From: CAVQGF01 sp045807945
GTDB taxonomy: Bacteria; Acidobacteriota; Terriglobia; Terriglobales; Acidobacteriaceae
Direction: 5' to 3'
Length of the DNA: 64,000 bases
Assembly (NCBI GenBank): GCA_045807945.1
Contig: JBJMGI010000086.1
Coordinates: forward strand, 1-64,000
Shown here piece after piece: positions 36,462-45,249 of the stretch. Every line of letters begins with the position of its first letter. Positions within the stretch are counted from its first letter, which is position 1. Made by a program: the position numbers and the translations under genes. A model generated the notes under the pieces. The model searched no databases. It worked only from the letters and a program-made list of their open reading frames with translations, and was not told where the DNA came from.

Positions 36462-36739
36462 CACAACACCGCCTTGTACTTGCGCACGAGCTCGCCTTTT
36501 ACCTTCTTGAACATTTCCTGGTAGCTGGCTCCGGACTTGCGCATCTCTTCCGTGTAGGCGTCGAGGATAGCGCGCACCTCGTCGTTGATTCGGTCTTCAA
36601 GACCGAGTTCATCGACCATCGCCGCGTTCACGCGCTCAGAAACCGAAGGAATGTCCTTGGTCTCAATAAACTCGCCGGAGACTAATTTTTTGGTGACTTC
36701 GCGGGCCAGATAGCCCACGTATTCCTTCGAAAGAAGCAT
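36461..36739 (-). CDS. DUF507-family protein, first of a tandem pair
   Basis: A 92-residue protein (MLLSKEYVGYLAREVTKKLV) aligned with its neighbour: shared features are the LSK/LSR start, SGEFIETKD, and the C-terminal YQEMFKKVKGELVRKYK. The tandem pairing with translational overlap suggests a heterodimer. No catalytic residues are evident; DUF507 proteins have no assigned role that I know of. Confidence 0.8.
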   Translation of the reverse strand: MLLSKEYVGYLAREVTKKLVSGEFIETKDIPSVSERVNAAMVDELGLEDRINDEVRAILDAYTEEMRKSGASYQEMFKKVKGELVRKYKAVL

Positions 36740-36822
36740 GCGCGTCCGTTAAGTGGATTCGAATCTTTGATTTTAGCAGGCGCGTCACATGAGCGGCAAA
36801 CAGCGGTTCACCACCACATGGC

Positions 36823-36886
36823 GTCATCCTGAGCCCGAAGACTCTTCTGCCCTTCGAAGGGGTGCCTGGCGAGCGAAGGACCTTGG
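36823..36886. repeat. Dispersed intergenic repeat (GTCATCCTGAGC type)
   Basis: The element runs from GTCATCCTGAGC (36823-36834) to GAGCGAAGGACCT (36871-36883) and has a perfect 12-bp palindrome, CCCTTCGAAGGG (36850-36861), inside. From memory such GTCATCCTGAGC...CGAAGGA elements are scattered in intergenic DNA of acidobacterial genomes. A related copy lies at 51074-51180. Confidence 0.6.
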
Positions 36887-36905
36887 TTTTTGCGGAGCTT
36901 GGTCA

Positions 36906-37274
36906 TTAACCGGCCACTGCTTTCCGTGGCTTGTGCGGACATGTTGCCGCATTCAAGCAGCCCTCAGCGATGATCAGCCTGCGTACCGGCTCGTCGCCAA
37001 CGATGTGCGAGTCCACGATCTCGTCCAAGTCCTCTTTACGCACGCCGCCATACCAAACCGCTTCCGGATAGACGACCATGTTTGGCCCGTGCTCGCACTG
37101 ATCAAGACAGCCGGCTTTATTCGCACGGACTTTTCCTTTGAGCCCTCGTTCCGCGAGCTTTGCCTTCAGGGCTTTCTGCAACTCAGCCTGGCCACTTGGA
37201 TCGCAGCACCCGCGCGGACTGGAAGCATCGCGCACGTTCGTGCAGACGAATATGTGTCGTTCAAATTTCGGCAT
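36906..37274 (-). CDS. Thioredoxin-like [2Fe-2S] ferredoxin
   Basis: A 122-residue ferredoxin of the thioredoxin-fold class. Four cysteines lie at C11, C23 or C24, C56 and C60 (FVCTNVRD, RGCCDPSGQ and AGCLDQCEHGPN), which matches the spacing of Aquifex-type 2Fe-2S ferredoxins. The start is the ATG at 37274 (MPKFERHIFVCTN), two bases after the stop of the Kdo hydroxylase gene; the open frame further upstream overlaps that gene. It probably passes electrons to a partner enzyme, for which the coupled hydroxylase is a candidate. Confidence 0.88.
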   Translation of the reverse strand: MPKFERHIFVCTNVRDASSPRGCCDPSGQAELQKALKAKLAERGLKGKVRANKAGCLDQCEHGPNMVVYPEAVWYGGVRKEDLDEIVDSHIVGDEPVRRLIIAEGCLNAATCPHKPRKAVAG

Positions 37275-37276
37275 CT

Positions 37277-38206
37277 TTATGCGAGCGCCTTCCCGCTCAG
37301 CTTCTCCAAAACGCTGATCGGCGCCGCTGCGGGCTCGACCAGCGCCGCACGCGGAACGATGAACGTATGCTCCAGCGCGAACCGTCCGCTCAGCGCCGCA
37401 TGCGGCACGCCATCCGTAAAGACCAGCCATGTGCATCCCGGCGGAAACTCCTGTACCGGCTTCGCACGTTCCTCTTCCTGGTATCGGTCATTCTCTTTCA
37501 GCCAGTCGTGGAAGTGCAGCATGAAACGGTCGTACCCCGAGCGATCTGGTATCGGCAGCCCGACAGCACGCATTGCCTCGACGCTGCGGCGTCGCCACTT
37601 GCCCCTCACTGAGTTTGCCGAATATGCAAACTCCGGCAACCCGGCCTTGTCCGCGAACCTCGGCGCAACCTTGTAAAAAGGCTCGCCAGTCAGCCATCGC
37701 CGCGATTCTTCCGGATTGATGTTCGTGAACACCCGCAGTATCCGTCCCCCGTGCGTGGGCCGCGTCGGGAAAGCATCCACGTGCAGCAAGTCATTGCGCT
37801 TCTTCAGCGGCAGATTGCGTCCTTCTTCTTCCAGCGGACGAAAGCTCGCAAAATCCAACAAGATTTTTTCCGCATACGGCGCGAGCAACTTTTTCGTAAA
37901 TTGCGTCACCTCGGCCGAGTACCTGCGCATGATTTCCTTCAATTGCCGGTGCGCCGCATCATCTGCGCCCTTGCGCTCGACTCCGCGGATCTCATCCATT
38001 TTCGGACGGTATGAAATGTTCTTGTGAAAGCGCGATTCGGCCTGCTTTTGCGCCAGCAGAAACCCCCGGTCCTCTTTGGGAAGCTCGAAGGGAGTGGTGG
38101 CAAAAAAAAGGATTTCTCCGCGCTCCAACCGACCGCACGCGTCCCGCGCGGAAGCATCCGTCCAGCCAGTTCCCGTGTAGCCGGAGATTTTTGTGATTAC
38201 CGCCAC
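37277..38206 (-). CDS. Kdo hydroxylase-family oxygenase (KdoO-like)
   Basis: A 309-residue protein resembling the Kdo-hydroxylase family, which adds a hydroxyl to 3-deoxy-D-manno-octulosonic acid in lipopolysaccharide, making Ko. LLHVDAFPTRPTHGGRILRV near residue 140 holds a candidate H-x-D iron site; a later His (GVPHAALSG) may complete it. FHKNISYRPKMDEIRG is a conserved N-terminal block. There is no signal peptide, so it acts in the cytoplasm. It is immediately followed by the ferredoxin gene. The family call is recalled from sequence style. Confidence 0.78.
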   Translation of the reverse strand: MAVITKISGYTGTGWTDASARDACGRLERGEILFFATTPFELPKEDRGFLLAQKQAESRFHKNISYRPKMDEIRGVERKGADDAAHRQLKEIMRRYSAEVTQFTKKLLAPYAEKILLDFASFRPLEEEGRNLPLKKRNDLLHVDAFPTRPTHGGRILRVFTNINPEESRRWLTGEPFYKVAPRFADKAGLPEFAYSANSVRGKWRRRSVEAMRAVGLPIPDRSGYDRFMLHFHDWLKENDRYQEEERAKPVQEFPPGCTWLVFTDGVPHAALSGRFALEHTFIVPRAALVEPAAAPISVLEKLSGKALA

Positions 38207-38228
38207 GATGAGAGTCTATCGCAGCGCG

Positions 38229-40091
38229 TCAGTGCATCTCGATCGAGACCACGTCGCCATCGTAGCTCGCTGCCTTGGCCACCCTGCTCGGTGAAGGCCC
38301 TTCTTTGTAATTGAGTCCGACCTTCTGGTTGCGCCAGTCACAAGAAAACGTATCCGCATTGATAAGGATCACCTGCTGGATGTCCGGCACCAGCATCTTC
38401 ATCGTTCGTATTCGGGTGGACTTCGCGCCCTTCGCTGCTGGGGCAGTGAGCGCCAATTGCAGAACTGCTGATTTTCCGTCGCAAAACACTCCCGCCAGCG
38501 TTGCTCGTATGAATTTCACCGGACGCGTATCCGGTTTCTCGTCAACCTGTTTTGCGGGCTCGCCGTGGTCGATCGGCTGCTCTTCGCTCGCGGCTGGGCT
38601 GGGCGGCTGCACTGAGGGCTTTTTCGCAGAGACAAACTTCCCGCCTGCCTTTGCAGTTTCAATCTCGCGCAGCGTGTCTTCCGCGTCGCGCGCCACAGTC
38701 TCGTTATCACTGTTCTTCAGCGCAGAGAACACATAGCTCGCATTGTCCCACTGGCGCGCGGCGATGTAGGCCTCTCCGAGCGTCTTTTCGTAATTCTCAT
38801 TACGCGGCCCCAATTGCACGGCGTTCGCCGCCGCTGCTATCGCCGGCTCCGGCTTTTGCTCCTGCAACCGCGCTTCGGCCAGCAGGTTCCACGCCGCTGC
38901 AAAATCGGAATACAGATTGGTGGCGCCGACCAGGTAAGTCTCCATGAGCGCCGGATCCGAAGGATGCATCTCGCGCTGGTCCTGGCGCATACTCAAAAGC
39001 ACCGCCGAGTAATACAGAACCCGCGCGTCCTTGGCGTTTACCGTGATCGCATCTTTAAAGTGCTTCGCCGCGCTCGCAAAATCTTTCTTCTGCAACGCGA
39101 GATAGCCCAACCCGAGGAGTGCCGGCACGTAATTCGGATCGGCTTTCAGCACGGCTTCGAATTCGCCCGCGGCCTCCGTTCGATGATTCGGCGAATGCGC
39201 ATGGACATCGGCAAGCCGCGCCTGCGCCGCCACCGAGGGCAATTTCTGTAGCGGGAAGAGGTCTGGGTTCAGTGCCTCCGGAGTAGGGATCCGAACAACA
39301 GCGGCCGTGCGATAGTTGTTCTGGACTTCTTTCAGCAATGCCTCAGCATCCATGCCGAATGCTTTCGGAATCGCCTCGCCGGGACGCATCTTCTGGTTCT
39401 CCACAAGATTGAAGTACTGCGCCGTCTCCTGCAGCTTGTTCTTATCGAACACGTAATGCGCGACTGCCCAGGATTCCGCATAAAAAAGCGAGCGATGATC
39501 TCCGTTCTCGTCGTAGACCTTCGAGCCGCGCGGCACCTTGAACAATTCGGCAAGCGGCATCCATTGTGCGGAGGTGAGCAGTTGCGCATAACCTTCATGC
39601 GCAGCGCCGATCGCGATTTCTTTATTGGTGAGCTGCGCTGCCGAGAAGTATTCCGCAAAACCTTCATCGAACCATGGCTGCGTCCTCGGATAATTCGCGT
39701 CCAGCAGCATGTGCGCGTAATCGTGGAAAACAGCAGCGTAGGGATTTTCGCTGGACGCGTCTATCCCGATGAAGTTTTTGTCCTCACCCGCCTCGAAGAA
39801 CCCGCCCGCCAATCTTGTTCGTGATGACGGCGCATGCTTTTCCATCTCGCCCGGGGTCGCGAAAGCCACAATCTCCGTTGGGACAGGGATGTTCACCTTC
39901 GTCCGTTGCAGCAGCATTCCAAATACGGAGCGCATCTGCTCGAACCGCAGCCCCACCTCGCGCACCTTCTTCTCTCCCGCGTCAGAGGTGACGACAAGAT
40001 GTGGGGTGCGCACTTCCATCCACGACTGGTTGGCCGCGCGCAATGAGCAGGGAAGCAGCAGGAGAAGAGCGATCGCAGATCGCCGGAACAT
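38229..40091 (-). CDS. Exported peptidase-MA-like TPR protein with HDxxH motif
   Basis: A 620-residue exported protein with a signal peptide (RRSAIALLLLLPCSLRAA). The N-terminal 200 residues look like the gluzincin/peptidase MA fold: FHDYAHMLLDANY followed by WFDEGFAEYF. The usual HExxH is here H123-D124-x-x-H127, with Asp in place of the catalytic Glu. Residues about 300-500 form TPR helices (ALLGLGYLALQKKDFASAAKH, NLLAEARLQEQKPEPAI). A Pro/Ala/Lys-rich linker leads to a C-terminal beta domain. It may be a weak or inactive peptidase, or a scaffold. Confidence 0.75.
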   Translation of the reverse strand: MFRRSAIALLLLLPCSLRAANQSWMEVRTPHLVVTSDAGEKKVREVGLRFEQMRSVFGMLLQRTKVNIPVPTEIVAFATPGEMEKHAPSSRTRLAGGFFEAGEDKNFIGIDASSENPYAAVFHDYAHMLLDANYPRTQPWFDEGFAEYFSAAQLTNKEIAIGAAHEGYAQLLTSAQWMPLAELFKVPRGSKVYDENGDHRSLFYAESWAVAHYVFDKNKLQETAQYFNLVENQKMRPGEAIPKAFGMDAEALLKEVQNNYRTAAVVRIPTPEALNPDLFPLQKLPSVAAQARLADVHAHSPNHRTEAAGEFEAVLKADPNYVPALLGLGYLALQKKDFASAAKHFKDAITVNAKDARVLYYSAVLLSMRQDQREMHPSDPALMETYLVGATNLYSDFAAAWNLLAEARLQEQKPEPAIAAAANAVQLGPRNENYEKTLGEAYIAARQWDNASYVFSALKNSDNETVARDAEDTLREIETAKAGGKFVSAKKPSVQPPSPAASEEQPIDHGEPAKQVDEKPDTRPVKFIRATLAGVFCDGKSAVLQLALTAPAAKGAKSTRIRTMKMLVPDIQQVILINADTFSCDWRNQKVGLNYKEGPSPSRVAKAASYDGDVVSIEMH

Positions 40092-40111
40092 AAATGCGAT
40101 TGTAGCGCGGT

Positions 40112-42223
40112 TTAACGGGCGCGGGCGAGCACCAGGGTCACGTCGTCAGGCTGCTCCGCAGCGCCGATCCAGTCCTGCACTGCCGCGATCACCGTCTCGG
40201 ATATCCGCGGCAACGGCAGATCGAAGTTCTCACGGATCGTCTCCAGCAACCTGTCTTCGCCGAACTCACCGAATTCGTTCTCCGGCTCCGTGATTCCGTC
40301 GCTGTACGCCAGGAAGATGTCGCCCGGTTTCATCACCACAGACTTTTCTTCGTAGGGCATGCTGTCGAACAAGCCGACCACGGTTCCACCATGTTCGAGC
40401 CGCTGCACGCTGTCGCGGCCCACCAGCATCGGCGGAAGATGCCCGCCGTTCGAGTACGTCAGCGTGCGGGAATTCCCGTCATATAGAGATAGGAAGAGCG
40501 TCGCGTATTTTTCCTCCGGAGTGCTGTTGTAAAGATGGCGGTTCAGCAGCCACAAAACTTGCGCCGGTGACTGGATCCCGTCCGAACTCGGTAGCTGTCG
40601 CGCTCCCACCGAAGTAGTAAGCGCGCGATTCGCGGTCATCCCGCCGAATTCGAAAACACGGACTGCCGAATGCACCGTCGCCATCAACAGCGCCGCAGAG
40701 ATCCCCTTGCCGCTGATGTCGCCCACGGCGATGCCCAGCTTCTCGCCGCCGAGCTGAAGAAAATCGTAATAATCCCCGCTGACTGTACGCGCCGGCTTGC
40801 AGACCCCATGCAGCTCGAGCGAGCTGAGCTGGACGTCTTCTCGCGGGAACAGTTGTGCCTGCACCTGTTGCGCGATGGCGATCTCGCTTTGTAGCCGTTC
40901 CTTTTCCTTCTGCTCGCGTAAGAGATTTTCAAGCGACTGCGTCATCGAGTTGAATGAGCCCTCGAGCGCCGCCAGCTGGTCTTGCGACCGAATGACTATC
41001 CGATGTTTAAAATCTCCACGATTGATGTGGGTCGTTGCGCGATACAGGTTCGAGACCGATCTCGTGATGCCGCGTGTGATGCGCATGCCCACCAGCAAGG
41101 CAAACAGCTCCAGGATCCCAAGGATCACCGCGACAGCGATCAACAGACCCCAGATCAGCTGTGCCGAATCAACCGACGTCGAGAACAGGCGCGCATATAA
41201 CGCCGATGGCCGAGTGTTCACCACGAACAACAGTTGGCTTGATTTCCCTGTGGTCCAATCGGTCATCTCGAGCGGAGCGGCGAACCATATGCGCTGGTCG
41301 AAGCGGCCAGTCTGTGGGGGCAGCATCCCACCGCTGATCAGTTTTCCGCTGCTGACTGTAGTTCCGCTGTCCGACTTTGCCGGGGGCATCGACATTTTTT
41401 CGCCGCTCACGCTGAGTTGCACGTCGCTATCAGGGCTGAGGTCGATCCGTCCAAGATTTCCCGCCACCCGTCCGAGCAAAGCTTCGTCGAACGGTACACT
41501 CGAGACAACAGTCAGATTTTTCTTCCCGATCTTCTCCTGGCTGGCCACGGTGAGCGCGACTGCGGCACCCCGTCGCGTGATTCCTTTGAAATCCGCCTTC
41601 ATCCACTCCGGCAGCTTTTCCGGCTTGCTGTCGCCGGCAGACTGCGCCAGCACCGGCTCCCCATCCACGTAAGCCATCACTGAACGTTTCAGAACGCCGG
41701 TCGTGATTTTTCCCTGCGCCGGCAAAAGGCTGCGGAGGCTTCCCGCTGCCGCCCGTCCCTGCTGAAGCGCGTTAGCAATCTCGCCAGTGAGCGCCTGGTT
41801 GGCGGCTTCAAGCGTGTCTAACTCAGAATGGATGTCGCTGCTCGCCTGGAGGGCTGCGAACTGACCGGCGAAGAGGTACCCCACGATCCCCGCCATCAGC
41901 ACCAGCAGTACGACCGGAATCACGCCGATGAACATGTACGTGACCATCAGCCGGTTGCGCAGCCTCCACATCACCACCTGCCTTACCCAACGCAGAGAGA
42001 TGTAGAGGAAGAAGATAGTCGTGACCGTACCGATGCCGGAAACCCAACCGCTCAACTCAGACGCGCCCTGATATCTACCTGCGAGGGTCATCAACTGCTT
42101 GATAACCAAAAGCGCCAGGAAGAGAGAGAAAAGGTACAGCGTGATCTGGCCCGCTACCGAGTTGGGGAACATGCCGTACTCGATCAGCTTGCGGCGCAAA
42201 GATCGGTTTGAAAGGAGTCTCAT
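40112..42223 (-). CDS. HAMP-linked SpoIIE-type (PP2C) protein phosphatase
   Basis: A 703-residue membrane signalling protein. Three hydrophobic segments near the N-terminus (ITLYLFSLFLALLVIKQL, GTVTTIFFLYISL, YMFIGVIPVVLLVLMAG) and one near residue 350 (LLIAVAVILGILELFALLV) bracket a periplasmic sensor region. A HAMP-like linker and coiled coil (EQKEKERLQSEIAIAQQVQAQ) lead to a PP2C phosphatase domain with GDYYDFLQLGGEKLGIAVGD and metal-binding Asp residues, ending FGEDRLLETIRENF. Such phosphatases dephosphorylate anti-sigma-factor antagonists or other serine phosphoproteins. A TTG at 42244 is an alternative start. It is divergent from the gas-vesicle locus. Confidence 0.86.
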   Translation of the reverse strand: MRLLSNRSLRRKLIEYGMFPNSVAGQITLYLFSLFLALLVIKQLMTLAGRYQGASELSGWVSGIGTVTTIFFLYISLRWVRQVVMWRLRNRLMVTYMFIGVIPVVLLVLMAGIVGYLFAGQFAALQASSDIHSELDTLEAANQALTGEIANALQQGRAAAGSLRSLLPAQGKITTGVLKRSVMAYVDGEPVLAQSAGDSKPEKLPEWMKADFKGITRRGAAVALTVASQEKIGKKNLTVVSSVPFDEALLGRVAGNLGRIDLSPDSDVQLSVSGEKMSMPPAKSDSGTTVSSGKLISGGMLPPQTGRFDQRIWFAAPLEMTDWTTGKSSQLLFVVNTRPSALYARLFSTSVDSAQLIWGLLIAVAVILGILELFALLVGMRITRGITRSVSNLYRATTHINRGDFKHRIVIRSQDQLAALEGSFNSMTQSLENLLREQKEKERLQSEIAIAQQVQAQLFPREDVQLSSLELHGVCKPARTVSGDYYDFLQLGGEKLGIAVGDISGKGISAALLMATVHSAVRVFEFGGMTANRALTTSVGARQLPSSDGIQSPAQVLWLLNRHLYNSTPEEKYATLFLSLYDGNSRTLTYSNGGHLPPMLVGRDSVQRLEHGGTVVGLFDSMPYEEKSVVMKPGDIFLAYSDGITEPENEFGEFGEDRLLETIRENFDLPLPRISETVIAAVQDWIGAAEQPDDVTLVLARAR

Positions 42224-42316
42224 CAGCGGGCGGCGATGTAGCAATTATAGCTTCCCGAAGATACGCTCCGAACGCCCAGAAGGTTCATCCATCCGCCCCG
42301 ATTACAATGTGTTGGC

Positions 42317-44245
42317 GTGGTCGAACTCTCGTTTTTCATCGGCAAAGGCGGGGTGGGGAAGACCACGCTTGCCTCTGCTTTCGCGGTCCGCTCAGCTAAT
42401 AAGTCGAAACGTCCCGTCCTTCTGCTTTCCACGGATCCAGCGCACTCTCTTGCGGATATATTCGAAGAGACTCTTCGTGACATTCCGGTTCCGCTCGCCC
42501 TTGGCAGCAACAAGAAACTTCATGTCTGGCAGGTGAACGCCGAACGCGAGTTCTCCTGCTTCCTCGATCGTTATCGCGACTCCATCTTCGCCCTCATCGA
42601 GAGCGGCACCATCTTCACCCGCAAAGAGATCGAACCCTTGCTCGATTCCACGCTCCCCGGCATGGCCGAGATCGCCGCGCTGCTGGCTATTCACGACGCG
42701 ATCAAGAGTAAAAAATACGGCGCTATCGTCATCGATACCGCGCCCATCGGACACACGCTGCGCCTGTTCGAGATGCCGCAGCACTTTCTTCGCTTCCTCA
42801 ATTTTCTCGACGTCGCCTCTAGCCGCGATCAGGTCCTCGCACAGACCTTCGGCGGCAGCGGCCTCGCTTCCGATCCATTTCTCGCCGAATGGAGACGGAT
42901 CGTCGCCGACATTCAACGCGCTCTCGCCGGCGGCCATTCGTCGTTGGTTCTAGTTACCACTCCCGAGCCGTTTGCCCTGAACGAATCACTGCGCGTTCGC
43001 GATCAGTTGATCCAGCAAACGGGCATGCAGGTTTCCGATGTTGTTCTGAATCGCGCGGTAGTGAGCAAGACGCAGTGCCCGAGCTGTTCCCACACGCTCG
43101 CGCGAACAACGGCGGCAGTCAAGCTGATAAAGAAACGGTTCGCCGGAGCCAAGCTCATGCTCGCGCACGATGCCGGCGCACCCATATCAGGAGCGAAGAA
43201 CCTTGTGCGATTTGCGCAGCATGTCTTCGACGGCAAGAAACTGCCACCCAGCACCGCACCCAGAAAATCTGCCGCCATCGAGATGAAGCGAACCGACTGG
43301 CCGGCCCTCGCAACCCCGCTCTCCTTCAGCATTGGAAAGGGTGGAGTCGGGAAAACCACGATCTCTGCCGCGCTGGCTTTCCATCAGCGCGCGCACGATC
43401 GCAAGCGGCCGGTCGCAATCTGTTCCACGGATCCGGCTCCTTCGCTCGATGACATTTTTGAAGCCGACGTCAGCGATGCCGCGGCGCCGGTCCTCGGAGA
43501 CCCGAAGCTTCTCGCCTCCGAACTCGACTCGGTCGCTGAATATCGCCGCTGGTCAGCCGGCATTCAGCAGAAGCTCAACGACGCGATGACCGGCACCGTC
43601 AAAGGCATCCACGTTGACCTGTCGTTCGACCGCCGCGTCATCTCGGCGCTCCTGGAGATCGTCCCGCCCGGCGTAGACGAGCTCTTCGCCATCTTCCGCA
43701 TCATGGACATGCTCGACGTCCCCGGGCGGAAAGTCATCATTGATATGGCCCCAACCGGCCACGCCCTCGAGCTTTTGCGCATGCCGGAGCGCATTTTGCA
43801 CTGGTCGCGCCTGTTATTGAAAAGCCTGGCAGCGCACCGTACACTACCTCTCGCCCGCGACATCGCCGTCGAGATCGCGACCATCTCGCAGCGTGTCGGC
43901 GAGCTCGCAAAGATGTTGCGCGACGGCAAACGCGTGCAGATCTGGCCGGTCATGCTGCCCGAACCTTTGCCCGACCGGGAGACTGCGCGACTGCTGGAAG
44001 CAATGGGTGACCTTGGCGCGGATCCCGTCGCGATCTTCGTCAATCGGGTGATCTTTGCGGAAGAAGCCGCTGGTTGTAAGCGCTGCAGCGTCGCGCGATC
44101 TTGGCAGCAACAGACTTTGCGCAACATCGCCGAGACGCTGCGGCGAGGAAGCAAGAAGATATACATCGTTCGCAATCGGCCGAACCAGATCGCCGGTCGC
44201 AAGTCGCTAACCGATTTCACCAAAGAACTATGGCAACTCGCGTGA
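42317..44245 (+). CDS. Tandem ArsA/Get3-type ATPase of the gas-vesicle locus
   Basis: A 642-residue soluble ATPase made of two homologous halves. Deviant Walker A motifs GKGGVGKTT lie at residues 9-17 and 340-348; switch-like IDTAPIGHTLRLFEMP (139-154) is mirrored by IDMAPTGHALELLRMP in half 2. Each half has a CxxC (CPSC at 254-257 and CKRC near the end), as in the zinc-bound Get3 dimer, and I do not see the ArsA metalloid cysteines. Its 3' end overlaps gvpF/L copy 1. Get3-like chaperones shield hydrophobic helices, so a role in handling hydrophobic Gvp subunits is inferred. The start is GTG. Confidence 0.85.
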   Translation: MVELSFFIGKGGVGKTTLASAFAVRSANKSKRPVLLLSTDPAHSLADIFEETLRDIPVPLALGSNKKLHVWQVNAEREFSCFLDRYRDSIFALIESGTIFTRKEIEPLLDSTLPGMAEIAALLAIHDAIKSKKYGAIVIDTAPIGHTLRLFEMPQHFLRFLNFLDVASSRDQVLAQTFGGSGLASDPFLAEWRRIVADIQRALAGGHSSLVLVTTPEPFALNESLRVRDQLIQQTGMQVSDVVLNRAVVSKTQCPSCSHTLARTTAAVKLIKKRFAGAKLMLAHDAGAPISGAKNLVRFAQHVFDGKKLPPSTAPRKSAAIEMKRTDWPALATPLSFSIGKGGVGKTTISAALAFHQRAHDRKRPVAICSTDPAPSLDDIFEADVSDAAAPVLGDPKLLASELDSVAEYRRWSAGIQQKLNDAMTGTVKGIHVDLSFDRRVISALLEIVPPGVDELFAIFRIMDMLDVPGRKVIIDMAPTGHALELLRMPERILHWSRLLLKSLAAHRTLPLARDIAVEIATISQRVGELAKMLRDGKRVQIWPVMLPEPLPDRETARLLEAMGDLGADPVAIFVNRVIFAEEAAGCKRCSVARSWQQQTLRNIAETLRRGSKKIYIVRNRPNQIAGRKSLTDFTKELWQLA

Positions 44246-45015
44246 GCATCCCGTCCCGCAAGCCACCTCGCTCGGTGGCCGACACCGTCGTGTATCTCTA
44301 CGGCATCACGCTGCCCGCGAAGGCGGACTCCCGCGACGCTGTCTCCGCGGTCGGCATCGATGGTTCCTCACCCATCGTCTCGGACGAAGTCGCAGGACTC
44401 GTCTGCTGGTTCAGTCGCGTTTCGCGGCGTGATTTTGCCGACAAGCTTGCCGAGAACATGGAAAATCTCGACTGGCTCTCCGTCGCCGGCGTCCGCCATC
44501 AAAAAGCAGTCAGCGAGATCTCTCGTCGCACCACCATCCTTCCCGCTCGCTTCGGCACTATTTTCCTCACGCTCGAATCGCTTGAGCAAGACATCAAGCG
44601 GCGCAAGCCTGCGCTGCTGCGCGATCTCAAACGCTTTCAGGATTCCGACGAGTGGGGCATAAAGGTTTTCGCGCTTCCTCAAGCTCGGCCGGCGATCATC
44701 GCCAGCTCGGGCGCGGATTATCTGCGGCAAAAGGCCGCGCAGCGGGCAAGCAAGGCAGGCGAACACGCCGTCTCGGCTGACGTGAAGAAGTTTGCAGCCG
44801 CAGCAAAGAAGATATCGGCGGCTTCGGTTGAGACCGCCGGCAGTATCTCCGGCGTGCGGCCCGATCTTGAGTGGCAGGCTTCCTTCCTGATCCGCCGCTC
44901 CAAGCAAAAGCAGCTGCAGACCCTGCTCAAGCGTTTTTCAGACGCATGGGAAGGGAAGCGGCGCATCGAATGTACCGGGCCCTGGCCTCCTTATTCTTTT
45001 GTGGGGAAATCCTAA
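44230..45015 (+). CDS. gvpF: Gas-vesicle protein GvpF/GvpL, copy 1
   Basis: A 261-residue GvpF/L-family protein. TVVYLYGITLPA begins the N-terminal domain, HQKAVSEISRRTTILPARFGTIF is the family's central block, and the C-terminus FSDAWEGKRRIECTGPWPPYSF is diagnostic (GPWPPYSF). GvpF and GvpL are minor components needed for gas-vesicle nucleation; GvpF contacts GvpA. The ATG at 44230 overlaps the ATPase stop by 16 bases; a GTG at 44242 would give a classic 4-base overlap. Compared with copy 3 it lacks a long N-terminal extension. F and L cannot be separated by sequence alone. Confidence 0.93.
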   Translation: MATRVSIPSRKPPRSVADTVVYLYGITLPAKADSRDAVSAVGIDGSSPIVSDEVAGLVCWFSRVSRRDFADKLAENMENLDWLSVAGVRHQKAVSEISRRTTILPARFGTIFLTLESLEQDIKRRKPALLRDLKRFQDSDEWGIKVFALPQARPAIIASSGADYLRQKAAQRASKAGEHAVSADVKKFAAAAKKISAASVETAGSISGVRPDLEWQASFLIRRSKQKQLQTLLKRFSDAWEGKRRIECTGPWPPYSFVGKS

Positions 45016-45249
45016 GTGGCGAGTCCGAACGTAATCGCGATTGGCGGCGACGGTACCGACGAGCTTTCCCTCCTCGACATCCTCGACCACGTACTCAACT
45101 CCGGTGTCGTCATCCACGGCAGCATTGTTATCTCGCTCGGCGGCGTGGATCTCGTCTATCTAGGATTGAACGTCGTGCTCACCTCCGTTGAGACCGCGTT
45201 GCGCACCATTGAAGCGGACGAGAAGCGATCGCTGGATCGCGGCAAATGA
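45016..45249 (+). CDS. GvpA-family minor protein (GvpM/GvpJ/GvpS-like)
   Basis: A 77-residue GvpA-fold protein: ELSLLDILDHVLNSGVVIHG and the strand IVISLGGVDLVYLGLNVVL. The DLVYL segment is more typical of the minor forms GvpJ, GvpM or GvpS than of structural GvpA. The start is a GTG directly after the preceding stop, and its stop overlaps gvpF/L copy 2 by four bases. It may cap or seed the vesicle. It lacks the IDAWVRISLVGI sequence of the main shell protein. Confidence 0.88.
   Translation: MASPNVIAIGGDGTDELSLLDILDHVLNSGVVIHGSIVISLGGVDLVYLGLNVVLTSVETALRTIEADEKRSLDRGK

Noticed and set aside
42317..44245. Arsenic resistance ATPase (ArsA) annotation
   Set aside because: No arsB, arsC or arsR lies nearby, and the CxxC in each half and overlap with gvpF fit a Get3-like role better. 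Sequence alone does not exclude it.
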